Assembly: GCF_900103955.1 (NCBI RefSeq)
Contig: NZ_FNIL01000007.1
Span: forward strand, 62,001 to 126,000
Source: Alkalicoccus daliensis
GTDB taxonomy: Bacteria; Bacillota; Bacilli; Bacillales; Salisediminibacteriaceae
DNA: 64,000 nt
Direction of reading: 5' to 3'
Shown: in pieces, positions 33,908-43,033 of the stretch
Layout of the letters: every line of letters begins with the position of its first letter
How positions within the stretch are numbered: the first letter of the stretch is position 1
Position numbers and translations under genes: made by a program
Notes under the pieces: generated by a model
Seen by the model: the letters and a program-made list of their open reading frames with translations, nothing else
Told to the model about the DNA's origin: nothing
Database searches by the model: none

Positions 33908-35545
33908 ATGACAAAACGAATTGATGAGCAAGGATTGTACACACAGCTGCTTCACGCAGGACAAAGTCCGGATCCCGCAACGGGTGCCAGAGCGGTACCG
34001 ATTTATCAGACGACTTCTTATGTTTTTGAAGATGCTGACCATGCAGAGCGGCTGTTTTCTCTTGCAGAACCCGGAAATATATACAGCCGGATCATGAATC
34101 CTACTGTTGACGCTTTTGAAAAGCGAATGGCCATTTTAGAAGATGGGGTAGGAGCATTAGGTACATCTTCAGGAATGGCAGCAATTACAATGTCCATAAT
34201 GAATATTGCTCAGGCAGGGGATCATATTGTTGCAGCTTCTCATTTGTATGGGGGAACTTATAATTTATTTTCCATGACGCTTCCTAAATTTGGAATAAAG
34301 GTTTCTTTTGTTGATATTACGGATCCTGAAGCAGTAAAAAATGCCATCCAGGATAATACGAAAGCAGTTTTTGCAGAAACAATTGGAAATCCCGGATTAA
34401 ACGTACTCGATTTTCATACAATATCAGACGTAGCACACGAAGCAGAAATTCCTTTAATTGTAGACAGCACATTTGCTTCTCCTGCAGTATGCAAGCCTTT
34501 GCAGCATGGAGCAGACATTGTCATCCATTCGGCGACAAAATGGATTGGAGGGCACGGTACTACGATTGGCGGAGTAGTAATTGATGGAGGAAGATTCCAC
34601 TGGAATAAAAAGAAATTTCCACATTTTCATGAGCCTGATTCAAGCTACAATGGGCTTGTATTCAACGACTTAGGAGATATGGCATTTATTTTAAAGCTCC
34701 GTGTACAGCTGCTTAGGGATATAGGAGCGGCATTAAGCCCGCAGAACGCATTTTATTTACTGCAGGGACTGGAAACTTTGTCTCTGCGTATGCAGCGCCA
34801 TCAGGATAATGCACAGGCTATTGCGAATCGTCTGCAGAGCCATCCGGCAGTCTCCTGGGTGAAGTATCCGGGGCTGGAAGGTCATCCTTCCCATGAACTT
34901 GCAGCAAAGTATTTAAAGGACGGATACGGAGCGATTGTGAACTTTGGTATTGAGGGCGGAGTGGAAGCAGGAAGAGAGTTAATCAAACATGTATCGCTTT
35001 GGTCTCACGTAGCGAATGTCGGTGATGCCAAAAGTTTAATTATACATCCTGCTTCTACCACGCATCAGCAGCTAAATCTGGAAGAGAGAGCAAGCAGCGG
35101 AGTAACGGAGGATTTGGTAAGGCTGTCTGTAGGTCTGGAAGATCTGGAGGATTTATTTGCAGATCTTGATTATGCGCTCGGCCAGGCTACTGGGAAAGAA
35201 GGTCCGGAAACAGAAGAAGACTTGTTTGAGGAAGTGGTGAGGGCAGCGGTAGTCCATACGGAAGAAGGACCACGCCGCAAAAAAATTGTTTCTTTGACTG
35301 TAACATCCCAGTCTACGAAAAAATTTGAACGTATAGGATACCGTGTGGAGCAGGCTGCTTCCTCTGATGAACTTGATCATTTCTCCGGAGAAACAGTCGA
35401 TTATATTTATGCACCGAAAGATGCTGTCTCAGAATTGGAAGAAGCAGTGCGGAAACTGCAGCCATATGGCGTGATTCATGAAGATCCATCTACGATGCAG
35501 GCAAATCTTCCAGCTTCTGTCGTTTCAGTATTGGATAAAAAATAG
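33908..35545 (+). CDS. metY: O-acetylhomoserine sulfhydrylase with novel C-terminal extension
   Basis: This 545-residue protein is clearly a PLP enzyme of the Cys/Met metabolism family over residues 1-430: [31 protein letters not shown], and the PLP lysine in [16 protein letters not shown]. It should make homocysteine from O-acetylhomoserine and sulfide. Normal members end near residue 430. Here about 115 more residues follow [11 protein letters not shown], with [20 protein letters not shown] and an alpha/beta-looking [27 protein letters not shown]. The frame is continuous and codon use looks the same, so the extension is genuine. A GGAGGTTATATT site precedes the ATG. No SAM riboswitch is visible. 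Confidence 0.9.
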   Translation: MTKRIDEQGLYTQLLHAGQSPDPATGARAVPIYQTTSYVFEDADHAERLFSLAEPGNIYSRIMNPTVDAFEKRMAILEDGVGALGTSSGMAAITMSIMNIAQAGDHIVAASHLYGGTYNLFSMTLPKFGIKVSFVDITDPEAVKNAIQDNTKAVFAETIGNPGLNVLDFHTISDVAHEAEIPLIVDSTFASPAVCKPLQHGADIVIHSATKWIGGHGTTIGGVVIDGGRFHWNKKKFPHFHEPDSSYNGLVFNDLGDMAFILKLRVQLLRDIGAALSPQNAFYLLQGLETLSLRMQRHQDNAQAIANRLQSHPAVSWVKYPGLEGHPSHELAAKYLKDGYGAIVNFGIEGGVEAGRELIKHVSLWSHVANVGDAKSLIIHPASTTHQQLNLEERASSGVTEDLVRLSVGLEDLEDLFADLDYALGQATGKEGPETEEDLFEEVVRAAVVHTEEGPRRKKIVSLTVTSQSTKKFERIGYRVEQAASSDELDHFSGETVDYIYAPKDAVSELEEAVRKLQPYGVIHEDPSTMQANLPASVVSVLDKK

Positions 35546-35611
35546 TCTGCGAGCGTACTGAGATTTCTTCTCTTTTTTAGTATAATTAAATTTAAAGAGA
35601 GGGATCAGTGT

Positions 35612-36250
35612 ATGTTATTAAAAATGCTGTTGAGCATGGCAGCTTTATTTATGCTAATTGGAGGGTTTGTACTATTTTCACTTCCGGAGGGGAGCCCTGG
35701 GGAGTTTTCCTTGGAAAACTCGAGTCAGGGGGCGGAAGACACTGAGCTTTTTTCCGATGAATCCTACCTATTTTTCCTGGAGGATGAAGAAATAGCGGAG
35801 TACATTGAAAAAGGCACTTCTGCTTTAGGGGGAGCTGAACAGTACAGGCTTTCAGAAATTGAAAGTACACTGCGTTCAGATGATGCAGCTTTCGTTTATG
35901 CAGAACCACCGAGCTTAACTGTAACGACGCAGGCAAGAGAAATATTTTATCATGAAGGCCGTATTCCGGATGCAGAGGAAATGAAAAAACTGTTGAGGGA
36001 TGACCGGTTTATAATCCAGGTGCGGTATTTGGAAAATCGAGCATATGTATATGATGTTTATATTGAACAAAGTGGCAACGAGATTTCCCCGGCAGAGGAA
36101 AAAATAATGGATGAGGGCTCAATGATGACTTTGTTTTTTGCAGTTAAAGATCTTAAAATGAATGAAGAAGCTGTGTTTATCATGGAAGACCCTGTAAATG
36201 AAAATTCGAAAGCAGAGTATTCTCTGGATTTCCCGGGCTTGTCAAGATAA
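35612..36250 (+). CDS. Membrane-anchored acidic protein of unknown function
   Basis: This 212-residue protein has one N-terminal hydrophobic helix (LLKMLLSMAALFMLIGGFVLF) and an acidic outer domain without cysteines. The start lies behind AGAGAGGGATC. It is followed by a strong terminator. No motif is recognised. It is unlike the secreted protein encoded convergently next to it. Confidence 0.65.
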   Translation: MLLKMLLSMAALFMLIGGFVLFSLPEGSPGEFSLENSSQGAEDTELFSDESYLFFLEDEEIAEYIEKGTSALGGAEQYRLSEIESTLRSDDAAFVYAEPPSLTVTTQAREIFYHEGRIPDAEEMKKLLRDDRFIIQVRYLENRAYVYDVYIEQSGNEISPAEEKIMDEGSMMTLFFAVKDLKMNEEAVFIMEDPVNENSKAEYSLDFPGLSR

Positions 36251-36251
36251 A

Positions 36252-36290
36252 AAGAAGCTGTCTCCATTTATCGGAGACAGCTTCTTTTTT
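36252..36290 (+). terminator. Rho-independent terminator
   Basis: AAGAAGCTGTCTCC pairs with GGAGACAGCTTCTT, followed by TTTT. Confidence 0.92.
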
Positions 36291-36317
36291 GAGGGCATAT
36301 TTTCAGCTGATATAGTA

Positions 36318-37103
36318 TTATTCTGCTTCTCCATCCATTATGGCAGGATGATCATCAGCTATTTGTTCGAATACTTCCTGTTCCACCGTGAAATAAACCT
36401 GATTCCATTCTTCCACCGATTCTGGGTTCTCACCCTGCTCGGCCGCAGCATCTTCCTGTATCTCGTGCCATATAAATGATTTCGCATACTGGAATTCAAG
36501 CTGCTGCTGCGCAATAATAGGGCTCTCATTTTCCATTTCCTCCAGCAGGATACTCAGTTCTGCATCATCTTCAAGTGTGTGTTCTTCCTCTTCCGCTGTA
36601 TAATTTTGAAATCTTGCCTCATCAAATGTAAATCCATAGGCATCTTCTGCATATGTATTCCAGCCATCAAGCTCTATAGCAAGCCATTCAGCATTTGATT
36701 CCACAGCATCTTCTTCAATAACTGCTTCATCTCCCTGCTGAATATAGTACGTATATACTAACGCATGGTCTTCAAAAGCTTCCCTTGAAAAGGATTCTCT
36801 TTCATCAGGCATGTAATTGTCCAGTGCTTCCTGAGCCTGAGATTGCAATTCCTCCTGTATATCAGCATCAAGTGAGTCAACAGGTGCGTTCTGCCCGCTT
36901 TCTATATTGATAGAATCACCTGAGTTCTGTGCTTCTTCTGCTTCTACAGTGTTATCTTCTGTTGTGGAAGCAGTCGGAGTATTTTGATTTACATCTTGAT
37001 TCTGAATTACCTGCTGATCTCCATCCAGTAGAAATAACATAGTAGAGAGAGCAATTAAAACAGCAGCTCCAACTCCCAGAATAAGCAGTTTTTGTCTTGG
37101 CAT
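36318..37103 (-). CDS. Secreted or anchored acidic protein of unknown function
   Basis: This 261-residue protein has one N-terminal helix (LLILGVGAAVLIALSTMLFLL), a low-complexity N/T/E/Q stretch (residues 30-75) and an acidic helical domain rich in E, A and Q. It lacks cysteines. The start lies behind GAAGGAATG. Composition is typical of exported halophile proteins; the family is not recognised. Confidence 0.65.
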   Translation of the reverse strand: MPRQKLLILGVGAAVLIALSTMLFLLDGDQQVIQNQDVNQNTPTASTTEDNTVEAEEAQNSGDSINIESGQNAPVDSLDADIQEELQSQAQEALDNYMPDERESFSREAFEDHALVYTYYIQQGDEAVIEEDAVESNAEWLAIELDGWNTYAEDAYGFTFDEARFQNYTAEEEEHTLEDDAELSILLEEMENESPIIAQQQLEFQYAKSFIWHEIQEDAAAEQGENPESVEEWNQVYFTVEQEVFEQIADDHPAIMDGEAE

Positions 37104-37342
37104 TCCTTCACCTCATCATCAATTCATGGTCTTTCTCCTTGATTATACCACGATAAATAAAAATTAAACGAATATAACTATAAGACAGCTTTTGTTACAT
37201 AAAAAGGAAAATTAGAACTAAATAACTCATTTGTAATACCTAAAAATATAAAAATAAAAAAGCTTATATAGCACTATCGTATTATTTGAGATATAATAAT
37301 ATGCATAAAATAACATTTTGTAGAACTAAAGGAGGGTAATAG

Positions 37343-39034
37343 ATGAAACGCGTGAGGGACTTGTCATTAAAGATGAAAATTTTTGGTACTTTTTTGTTTA
37401 TCATGCTGTTGTTAGTGGTGGGCGCAGCATTCACATTAATACAAATGAGTGAAATTGGTGAGGAAGTAGATACTTTTACAGATTATAGCGACCGGGCGAT
37501 AATGATTACTGAAGTAGGTTCATTAGTAAGATCGCAATACATAGATATCGCGGACATGATCCGCACCGGCGGAGAGACGTTTGACGAAGCTGCCTACGAG
37601 GCAGATCAGGAGAAACTGAACGCATATATGAACAATTTAAGAGACAGGATGTATTCGCAGCAGACTCAGGATTTATTCTTAAATGTAGAAGTTAATTTAA
37701 ATTCATTTTATACTACTTATTCGCGTATGCCGGATAACAGTGGACCGCTGCAAAATCAAAGAATGGAAGAACTCGCAGAAAGTCGTTCCATGATTGTAGA
37801 GGATACGCTGGAACTTGCAGAAATCATTCAAGGCCAGGCAGAACAGGCTGGAGGTACCGTAAATAATATTGTAGAACAGAATGTAATAGTTTTTATTGTA
37901 ACAATAGCGGTCATACTCCTGATTGGAGGAACTGTATTTTACTTCCTGGCTGCAGTACTCTCCAGATCACTAAAAACAGTTGGAAAAACGATGAATGAAG
38001 TAAGTAAAGGTAATCTGGCAGTGTCAAAATTAAAGGTGAATTCAAAGGATGAACTGGGGAAAATGTCTTCAGCAGTCAATAACATGATTGATCAGCTCCA
38101 GAGAATGCTTGGAAGTGTAGAAACTACTGCTGATCAGGTAGCGGCGAGCGCAGAAGAGCTTTTGGCAAGTTCTAACGAAACGAGCAGAGCCACTGAAGAA
38201 ATTTCAAGTTCTATTCAGGAAGTTTCGAATGGAGCTGAGAGTCAGGTAGAGCAGGCGGCAGAGAATGAAGAAACTGTTTCTCAGATTTCACAGAGTGTCT
38301 CAGCAATAACCAGCAGCGTATCTGCCGTAAATAAAGCAAGCGGCGCTTCTTCCGAAAAAGCAGCACATGGAAGAGATGTTATCGGAAAAACAGCAGCACA
38401 GATGGAAAAAATAAACGATGTCACAAACCAAATTGACGTTTCAGTTAACCGTTTATCAGAAAGGTCAGGCAGAATAGGCTCGATTGTTTCTTTGATTAAT
38501 GATGTAGCCGATCAAACCAACCTGCTGGCATTGAATGCAGCTATTGAAGCAGCCAGAGCAGGGGAGCATGGGAAAGGGTTTGCAGTAGTTGCAGATGAAG
38601 TACGAAAACTTGCAGAGCAGACAACAAATGCAACAAGTGAAATCGGTGTGCTGATTGAACAAATTCAAGAAGACGTAAAACTGTCAGTTACAAGGACGAA
38701 AGAAGGGAAAGAAGCTGTTGACCAAGGTTCATCCTACGTTCTGGAAGCAGGATTATCTTTTTCAGATTTAACGGAAGCAATCCAGAATGTTGCTTTACAG
38801 ATGAAAGAAGTTACCTGCGCAGTGGAAGAGGTGGAGAGCGGGGTAGAGCAGATTGCCAGCAGATCGAAAGAAACAACAACCGTTGCGGAACAGTCTGCAA
38901 GCTATACACAGAATGTGGCGGCCTCTGCAGAGGAACAACTTGCTTCTATGGAAGAAGTGAGTGCCTCTGCAAATCAGCTTGCGACAACGGCAGAAGAACT
39001 TCAGGGCATACTTAAAGAGTTCAAAACAAAATAA
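37343..39034 (+). CDS. Methyl-accepting chemotaxis protein
   Basis: This 563-residue receptor has a membrane helix at residues 10-32, an extracytoplasmic helical sensor, a second helix near residues 180-205, a HAMP domain and a long cytoplasmic signalling coiled coil. The conserved tip reads [40 protein letters not shown]. The sensor part is short and four-helix-like. It is a single-gene unit; its ligand is unknown. Confidence 0.93.
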   Translation: MKRVRDLSLKMKIFGTFLFIMLLLVVGAAFTLIQMSEIGEEVDTFTDYSDRAIMITEVGSLVRSQYIDIADMIRTGGETFDEAAYEADQEKLNAYMNNLRDRMYSQQTQDLFLNVEVNLNSFYTTYSRMPDNSGPLQNQRMEELAESRSMIVEDTLELAEIIQGQAEQAGGTVNNIVEQNVIVFIVTIAVILLIGGTVFYFLAAVLSRSLKTVGKTMNEVSKGNLAVSKLKVNSKDELGKMSSAVNNMIDQLQRMLGSVETTADQVAASAEELLASSNETSRATEEISSSIQEVSNGAESQVEQAAENEETVSQISQSVSAITSSVSAVNKASGASSEKAAHGRDVIGKTAAQMEKINDVTNQIDVSVNRLSERSGRIGSIVSLINDVADQTNLLALNAAIEAARAGEHGKGFAVVADEVRKLAEQTTNATSEIGVLIEQIQEDVKLSVTRTKEGKEAVDQGSSYVLEAGLSFSDLTEAIQNVALQMKEVTCAVEEVESGVEQIASRSKETTTVAEQSASYTQNVAASAEEQLASMEEVSASANQLATTAEELQGILKEFKTK

Positions 39035-39050
39035 GCGGAACAAATGAAAT

Positions 39051-39084
39051 CTGCTTTCCATTAACAATGGGAAGCAGTTTTTTT
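39051..39084 (+). terminator. Chemoreceptor gene terminator
   Basis: CTGCTTTCCAT pairs with AATGGGAAGCAG (one wobble), followed by seven Ts. Confidence 0.88.
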
Positions 39085-39131
39085 GAATGTAGAAAGCGAA
39101 TCAGTTTACAAAATCTTAATAGAACTGATGG

Positions 39132-39160
39132 TTGATTATATAATCAAATGATTATATACT
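39132..39160 (+). promoter_or_regulatory. arsB promoter with ArsR-type operator
   Basis: TTGATT, a 17-bp spacer and TATACT form the promoter. The operator at 39137-39158 is a perfect 9-4-9 palindrome, TATATAATC and GATTATATA, filling the spacer, so a bound repressor would exclude RNA polymerase. The sequence style (ATCAAAT core) matches ArsR/SmtB operators. No arsR gene is in the window. Confidence 0.75.
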
Positions 39161-39201
39161 ACGTAAGTACTTTCTAATTGTGGTCGAAAAGGAGCTTTCT
39201 T

Positions 39202-40533
39202 ATGACAGAAATTATTTTAGCCTCATTAATTTTCTTATTAACTCTTGTGCTGGTTATCTGGCAGCCCCGCGGACTTTCAATAGGCTGGTCTGCTTCTATT
39301 GGTGCTGTGCTTGCACTGTTAGCTGGAATAGTAAGTTTTCAGGATGTGGGGGAAGTAACAGGAATCGTCTGGAATGCAACACTCACGTTTATTGCAATTA
39401 TTATAATTTCTCTTATTTTGGACGAAATTGGTTTTTTCGAATGGGCAGCATTACATATGGCTCGAATTGCAAAAGGCAACGGATTGAAAATGTTCATATA
39501 TGTTTCCCTGCTTGGTTCTGTCGTAGCAGCTTTCTTCGCTAATGATGGGGCAGCATTAATACTTACACCTATCGTTCTCGCAATGGTAAGAGCCCTTCAC
39601 TTTAAAGAGACGATGATTCTGCCATTCATTATTGCCAGCGGATTTATTGCAGATTCAACCTCGCTTCCGCTGATTGTAAGTAACCTCGTGAATATTGTGT
39701 CCGCAGATTTTTTCGGTATCGGCTTTGTGGAGTATGCGAGTTATATGATTGTACCTAACTTTTTCTCTTTAGGTGCAAGCATTCTTGTACTGTATCTTTA
39801 TTTTCGGAAGGATATTCCGCAGAATTATGATATGAGCATGTTAAAAGTACCTGCAGATGCTATTAAAGACCATAAGATGTTCCGCTTATCCTGGTTAGTT
39901 CTGGCACTGTTGTTAGTTGGTTATTTTGCAAGTGAGTTCATTTATATTGGAAATCCTTTTGCAGAAGGTGAAATGAATTTTCCAGTTTCTTTTGTAGCAG
40001 GAGTTATAGCTGTTTTCTTTCTGCTCATGGCAAGAAGAAGTCCCGCCGTGGAAACAATGCGAGTAATGAAAGGGGCGCCATGGGCGATTGTAGTATTTTC
40101 GATAGGGATGTATGTAGTAGTCTTCGGCCTGAGGAATGTGGGCCTGACAGATGTACTTGCAGTAGTCCTTCAGCAAGCAGCAGCACAGGGAATGTTTATC
40201 GGCACCCTTTCGATGGGTTTTATTGCAGCAATTCTTTCTTCAGGCATGAACAATATGCCTACAGTAATGATAAACGCACTTGCAATTGAAGATGCGAATC
40301 TTACCGGACCTATTAAAGATGCATTTATTTACGCGAATGTTATCGGTTCTGACCTGGGACCGAAAATTACTCCCATCGGCTCTTTAGCAACACTGCTCTG
40401 GCTGTATGTGCTGCAGCAGAAAGGAATTAAAATTTCCTGGGGATACTACTTCAAAGTAGGTATTATTCTTACGATTCCCACGTTATTCATCACATTAACA
40501 GGACTTTATTTATGGATGTTAATTATCGCATAA
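39202..40533 (+). CDS. arsB: Arsenite efflux membrane protein ArsB
   Basis: This 443-residue transporter has about 11-12 membrane helices. Family features include [68 protein letters not shown] and [17 protein letters not shown]. It exports arsenite or antimonite using the membrane potential, alone or with ArsA. I start at ATG 39202 behind AAAAGGAG; the frame extends eight codons upstream to a TTG with no such site. It stands alone: neither arsR nor arsC is adjacent. Confidence 0.92.
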   Translation: MTEIILASLIFLLTLVLVIWQPRGLSIGWSASIGAVLALLAGIVSFQDVGEVTGIVWNATLTFIAIIIISLILDEIGFFEWAALHMARIAKGNGLKMFIYVSLLGSVVAAFFANDGAALILTPIVLAMVRALHFKETMILPFIIASGFIADSTSLPLIVSNLVNIVSADFFGIGFVEYASYMIVPNFFSLGASILVLYLYFRKDIPQNYDMSMLKVPADAIKDHKMFRLSWLVLALLLVGYFASEFIYIGNPFAEGEMNFPVSFVAGVIAVFFLLMARRSPAVETMRVMKGAPWAIVVFSIGMYVVVFGLRNVGLTDVLAVVLQQAAAQGMFIGTLSMGFIAAILSSGMNNMPTVMINALAIEDANLTGPIKDAFIYANVIGSDLGPKITPIGSLATLLWLYVLQQKGIKISWGYYFKVGIILTIPTLFITLTGLYLWMLIIA

Positions 40534-40554
40534 GCGCAGCTTGTTATTTCAAGT

Positions 40555-40643
40555 CTGCTGAGAGAATAACCTCCGGAAGCGTATTTTCACAGGCGTCAGC
40601 ATAGAAACAAATATTTATACAAAGAACTTTTTCAACAGCCTGA
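40555..40643 (-). repeat. Remnant of the 540-bp repeat, copy E
   Basis: On the minus strand it reads CAGGCTGTTGAAAAAG, then the TTGTATAAATATTTG and CCGGAGGTTATTCTCTCAGC parts of the left end. Only the first about 90 bp survive. It lies between arsB and its terminator hairpin. Confidence 0.75.
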
Positions 40644-40644
40644 G

Positions 40645-40676
40645 AAGATCCGGGGGAATGACTCCGGATCTTTTTT
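40645..40676 (+). terminator. Terminator after arsB, beyond the repeat remnant
   Basis: AGATCCGG pairs with CCGGATCT, followed by TTTT. Confidence 0.85.
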
Positions 40677-41218
40677 AGCTTGTTTTTAGACAGGGATTTT
40701 TTAGGTGGGTATTCTGTCAATAATGGAGATTATCTGATCACTGTCAAAGGTGATCTGATTTTAGGAGCGGGTTTTTTGTTTTTAACAGCACTTTCTGTCA
40801 GCAGGGAGCACTTATCTGATTTTAAAGAAGCTGTTTTATCATTAATTTATTCTAAATAGAGACTTATCTGTTAGTAATGATTTCTACAGAATTATTCCAT
40901 ATATTTTTGTCACGTCTGTCGATTATCTATTAATCAGAACAAATTTGAGTATAGGATGCGGCACCTGCGATTTCTATTACTACACCTGACGCGGAGAAAT
41001 TCTTCAGCTATCCCTCTCTTTCGTCCGGGATAATCAACACATCTGACTTTACAGATTCTTTTTTATGCATATTTAAAAACTATATATCAGCAACATATTT
41101 TCAACAATTTCATAACTTTTTCAAAGACAGCGGTTACAGCCATTGTGCTAAAAAGAAGCCTCCTGTAATATTAATTCTTATGAATTGAAATCGATTTATT
41201 TAGAAAGGAAAGAATATA
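40677..41218. other. Long AT-rich intergenic region without a recognisable gene
   Basis: Frames on both strands are short. The motif TTATCTGAT or a close variant recurs near 40730, 40750, 40815, 40863 and 40922. Poly-T tracts are common. A GAAAGGAAAG site at the end belongs to the next gene. I find no known RNA, riboswitch or repeat copy. Confidence 0.5.
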
Positions 41219-42745
41219 ATGACTGAACCACTATCTAGTTTAGCTTTTTTAAATCAGTTCTGGATTATCCTGTTATTTTTAATCCCTATCGTTCTAATTT
41301 CCAGAACTGTTGTAGCCGGCACCCGCTACTCTGCTATATTAATCGTAGTAATTTTCGGACTGGCTATGGGATATATCCTTGAAGTAAGTGAGGTATCCAA
41401 CCCAGGGTTGAATGACTTTCCGCTTGTTGGTTTTATGGCCCAGACCACAATCATCGCCCTTGTAGCTTCGTTTTTTGTAGGGGGACAGGAGCTGCGGAAA
41501 ATTCTCGGGAAGAAAGATCTGGAAGGCTCTGATATGGTTACTCCGTCTGATGAGGAGATACTGCTCGGCACCAGCCGCACGCAATTTTTCTTTATTGTTC
41601 GTGCCTTTTTTATATTGCTCGGGGTGCAGGGATTAATCAGCCTGCTGCTTGGAACCAATCAGGGAGAGCTGAGTTCTTACTATCCGATTATTGCCTATAT
41701 TGGCTTTATTGGGGCAGTAATTCTGATTGATAATAAAGCAGTTATTACGAATAAGCACCTCTATTTGCGGAAAGGGCTGCTTGAACTGGTTTTAATTGTA
41801 GGAGTACTGCTTTTATCGTATTTTATTGCACAATTGATTGCGCCAATGATTGCACTGCCGCAGATTTTCTTTGCCATGATGATATCTGCTGGTATCGGTG
41901 CTGTATTTTACCGGTGGGAATTTGGTCCAACGATGCGCTCGCTTCTTTTTGCGGGAATTCCTATCGTATTGGCTGCTAATTTTCTTGTCGGTGGTTCCCG
42001 GATTGGAGAAGCTTTTGAGATCCCAGGGGTTAACGCTGTGCTTGTTTACGGATTCTTTGGCCAGCTTCTCTGGATGTTCGGGGGAATCGCGCTTCTCATG
42101 TTTTTTGCTCGGACTACGAATGCGCGAAACCTTGCTCCGGGCATGGCAGGAGCCTTGTCTCATTCAGGACTGACCGGAGCATGTACAGCAGGTGATTTTG
42201 GGAAAATCGCTGCAAAAAGAGCGCCGATTATGATCAATGTTCCATTTTTTGGCCACATTTTTGTTTTTTCTGTGTTAGCAGTAAGCGCAGATCAGGGAAG
42301 TTTATGGATATGGCCGGCCCTGCTTATTGTTGCGGTAGGAGTTGGCCTCACTATTTTGGCCTTAACAAATTTACGTAAGTCGAAGGGAGAAGATCGAAAA
42401 GAAGTGACTGCTTTAATGCAGTTTTCCTTTGGCTGGCAGCTATGTGCAGTGTTTGGAGGTTTAGCTTTTCTGAGTATGAGTTCTCTTGCCATTGACTATG
42501 CTGCGATGGCCCAGGCTTCCGCTATCTCGCACTTCGGGTTATTTGCTGCAATTCAGGAAGGAATGTTTGGTTCAGATGCAGCGCTGCTTATTCCGTTTGT
42601 TTTTTCTATGCCATTTCTGGTGCATCCGCTTGTGTTTTTCATGTTTGGAAGAGCAATGGAAAACAATGGAGACATGCCGGTGATTCCGGTTTATATTATG
42701 GCAGGAGCGGGTCTGTTAGGGATCTTAGCTGCACTGTTTATTTAA
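41219..42745 (+). CDS. Large multi-pass transporter-like membrane protein
   Basis: This 508-residue protein has about 13 hydrophobic segments. Notable stretches are MAGALSHSGLTGACTAGDFGKIAAKRAPIMINVPFFGHIF, a cytosolic loop with KKDLEGSDMVTPSDEE, and a C-terminal FVFSMPFLVHPLVFFMFG. The glycine/serine-rich re-entrant-like GALSHSGLTGAC segment suggests a secondary transporter. I cannot name the family. It has a GAAAGGAAAG site and its own terminator; the next gene is a carboxylate transporter, so an organic-anion substrate is possible but unproven. Confidence 0.7.
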   Translation: MTEPLSSLAFLNQFWIILLFLIPIVLISRTVVAGTRYSAILIVVIFGLAMGYILEVSEVSNPGLNDFPLVGFMAQTTIIALVASFFVGGQELRKILGKKDLEGSDMVTPSDEEILLGTSRTQFFFIVRAFFILLGVQGLISLLLGTNQGELSSYYPIIAYIGFIGAVILIDNKAVITNKHLYLRKGLLELVLIVGVLLLSYFIAQLIAPMIALPQIFFAMMISAGIGAVFYRWEFGPTMRSLLFAGIPIVLAANFLVGGSRIGEAFEIPGVNAVLVYGFFGQLLWMFGGIALLMFFARTTNARNLAPGMAGALSHSGLTGACTAGDFGKIAAKRAPIMINVPFFGHIFVFSVLAVSADQGSLWIWPALLIVAVGVGLTILALTNLRKSKGEDRKEVTALMQFSFGWQLCAVFGGLAFLSMSSLAIDYAAMAQASAISHFGLFAAIQEGMFGSDAALLIPFVFSMPFLVHPLVFFMFGRAMENNGDMPVIPVYIMAGAGLLGILAALFI

Positions 42746-42754
42746 ATAATTATG

Positions 42755-42796
42755 AAAGGAATGCTGATTGTTCATGTAAATCAGCATTCCTTTTTT
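42755..42796 (+). terminator. Rho-independent terminator
   Basis: AAAGGAATGCTGATT pairs with AATCAGCATTCCTTT across a short loop, followed by Ts. Confidence 0.92.
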
Positions 42797-42958
42797 ACAT
42801 TCTGCAAGTATGAAACTTTAATAATCAAAAAGTACTGATGTTTTCTTTAGAGTTGAAAGTGAGTTACAGGAGAGAGCTCTTCCTGCAGCGAAAAGCATCT
42901 TCCGAACTCGAAATTTCAAATTAATATGACAGCCTTGTAATTTTAAAATACAACAAAA

Positions 42959-42972
42959 TAAAAACGCTTACG
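42959..42972. promoter_or_regulatory. Candidate cre site upstream of the SLC13 transporter
   Basis: TAAAAACGCTTACG matches 12 of 14 positions of the cre consensus and lies 61 bp before the start codon. Confidence 0.4.
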
Positions 42973-43033
42973 AAACCTCCATCCGTGGTATTAGGTAGGG
43001 AAAGCAATTTTAGTGAAAAGGAGAGGAGAGACT

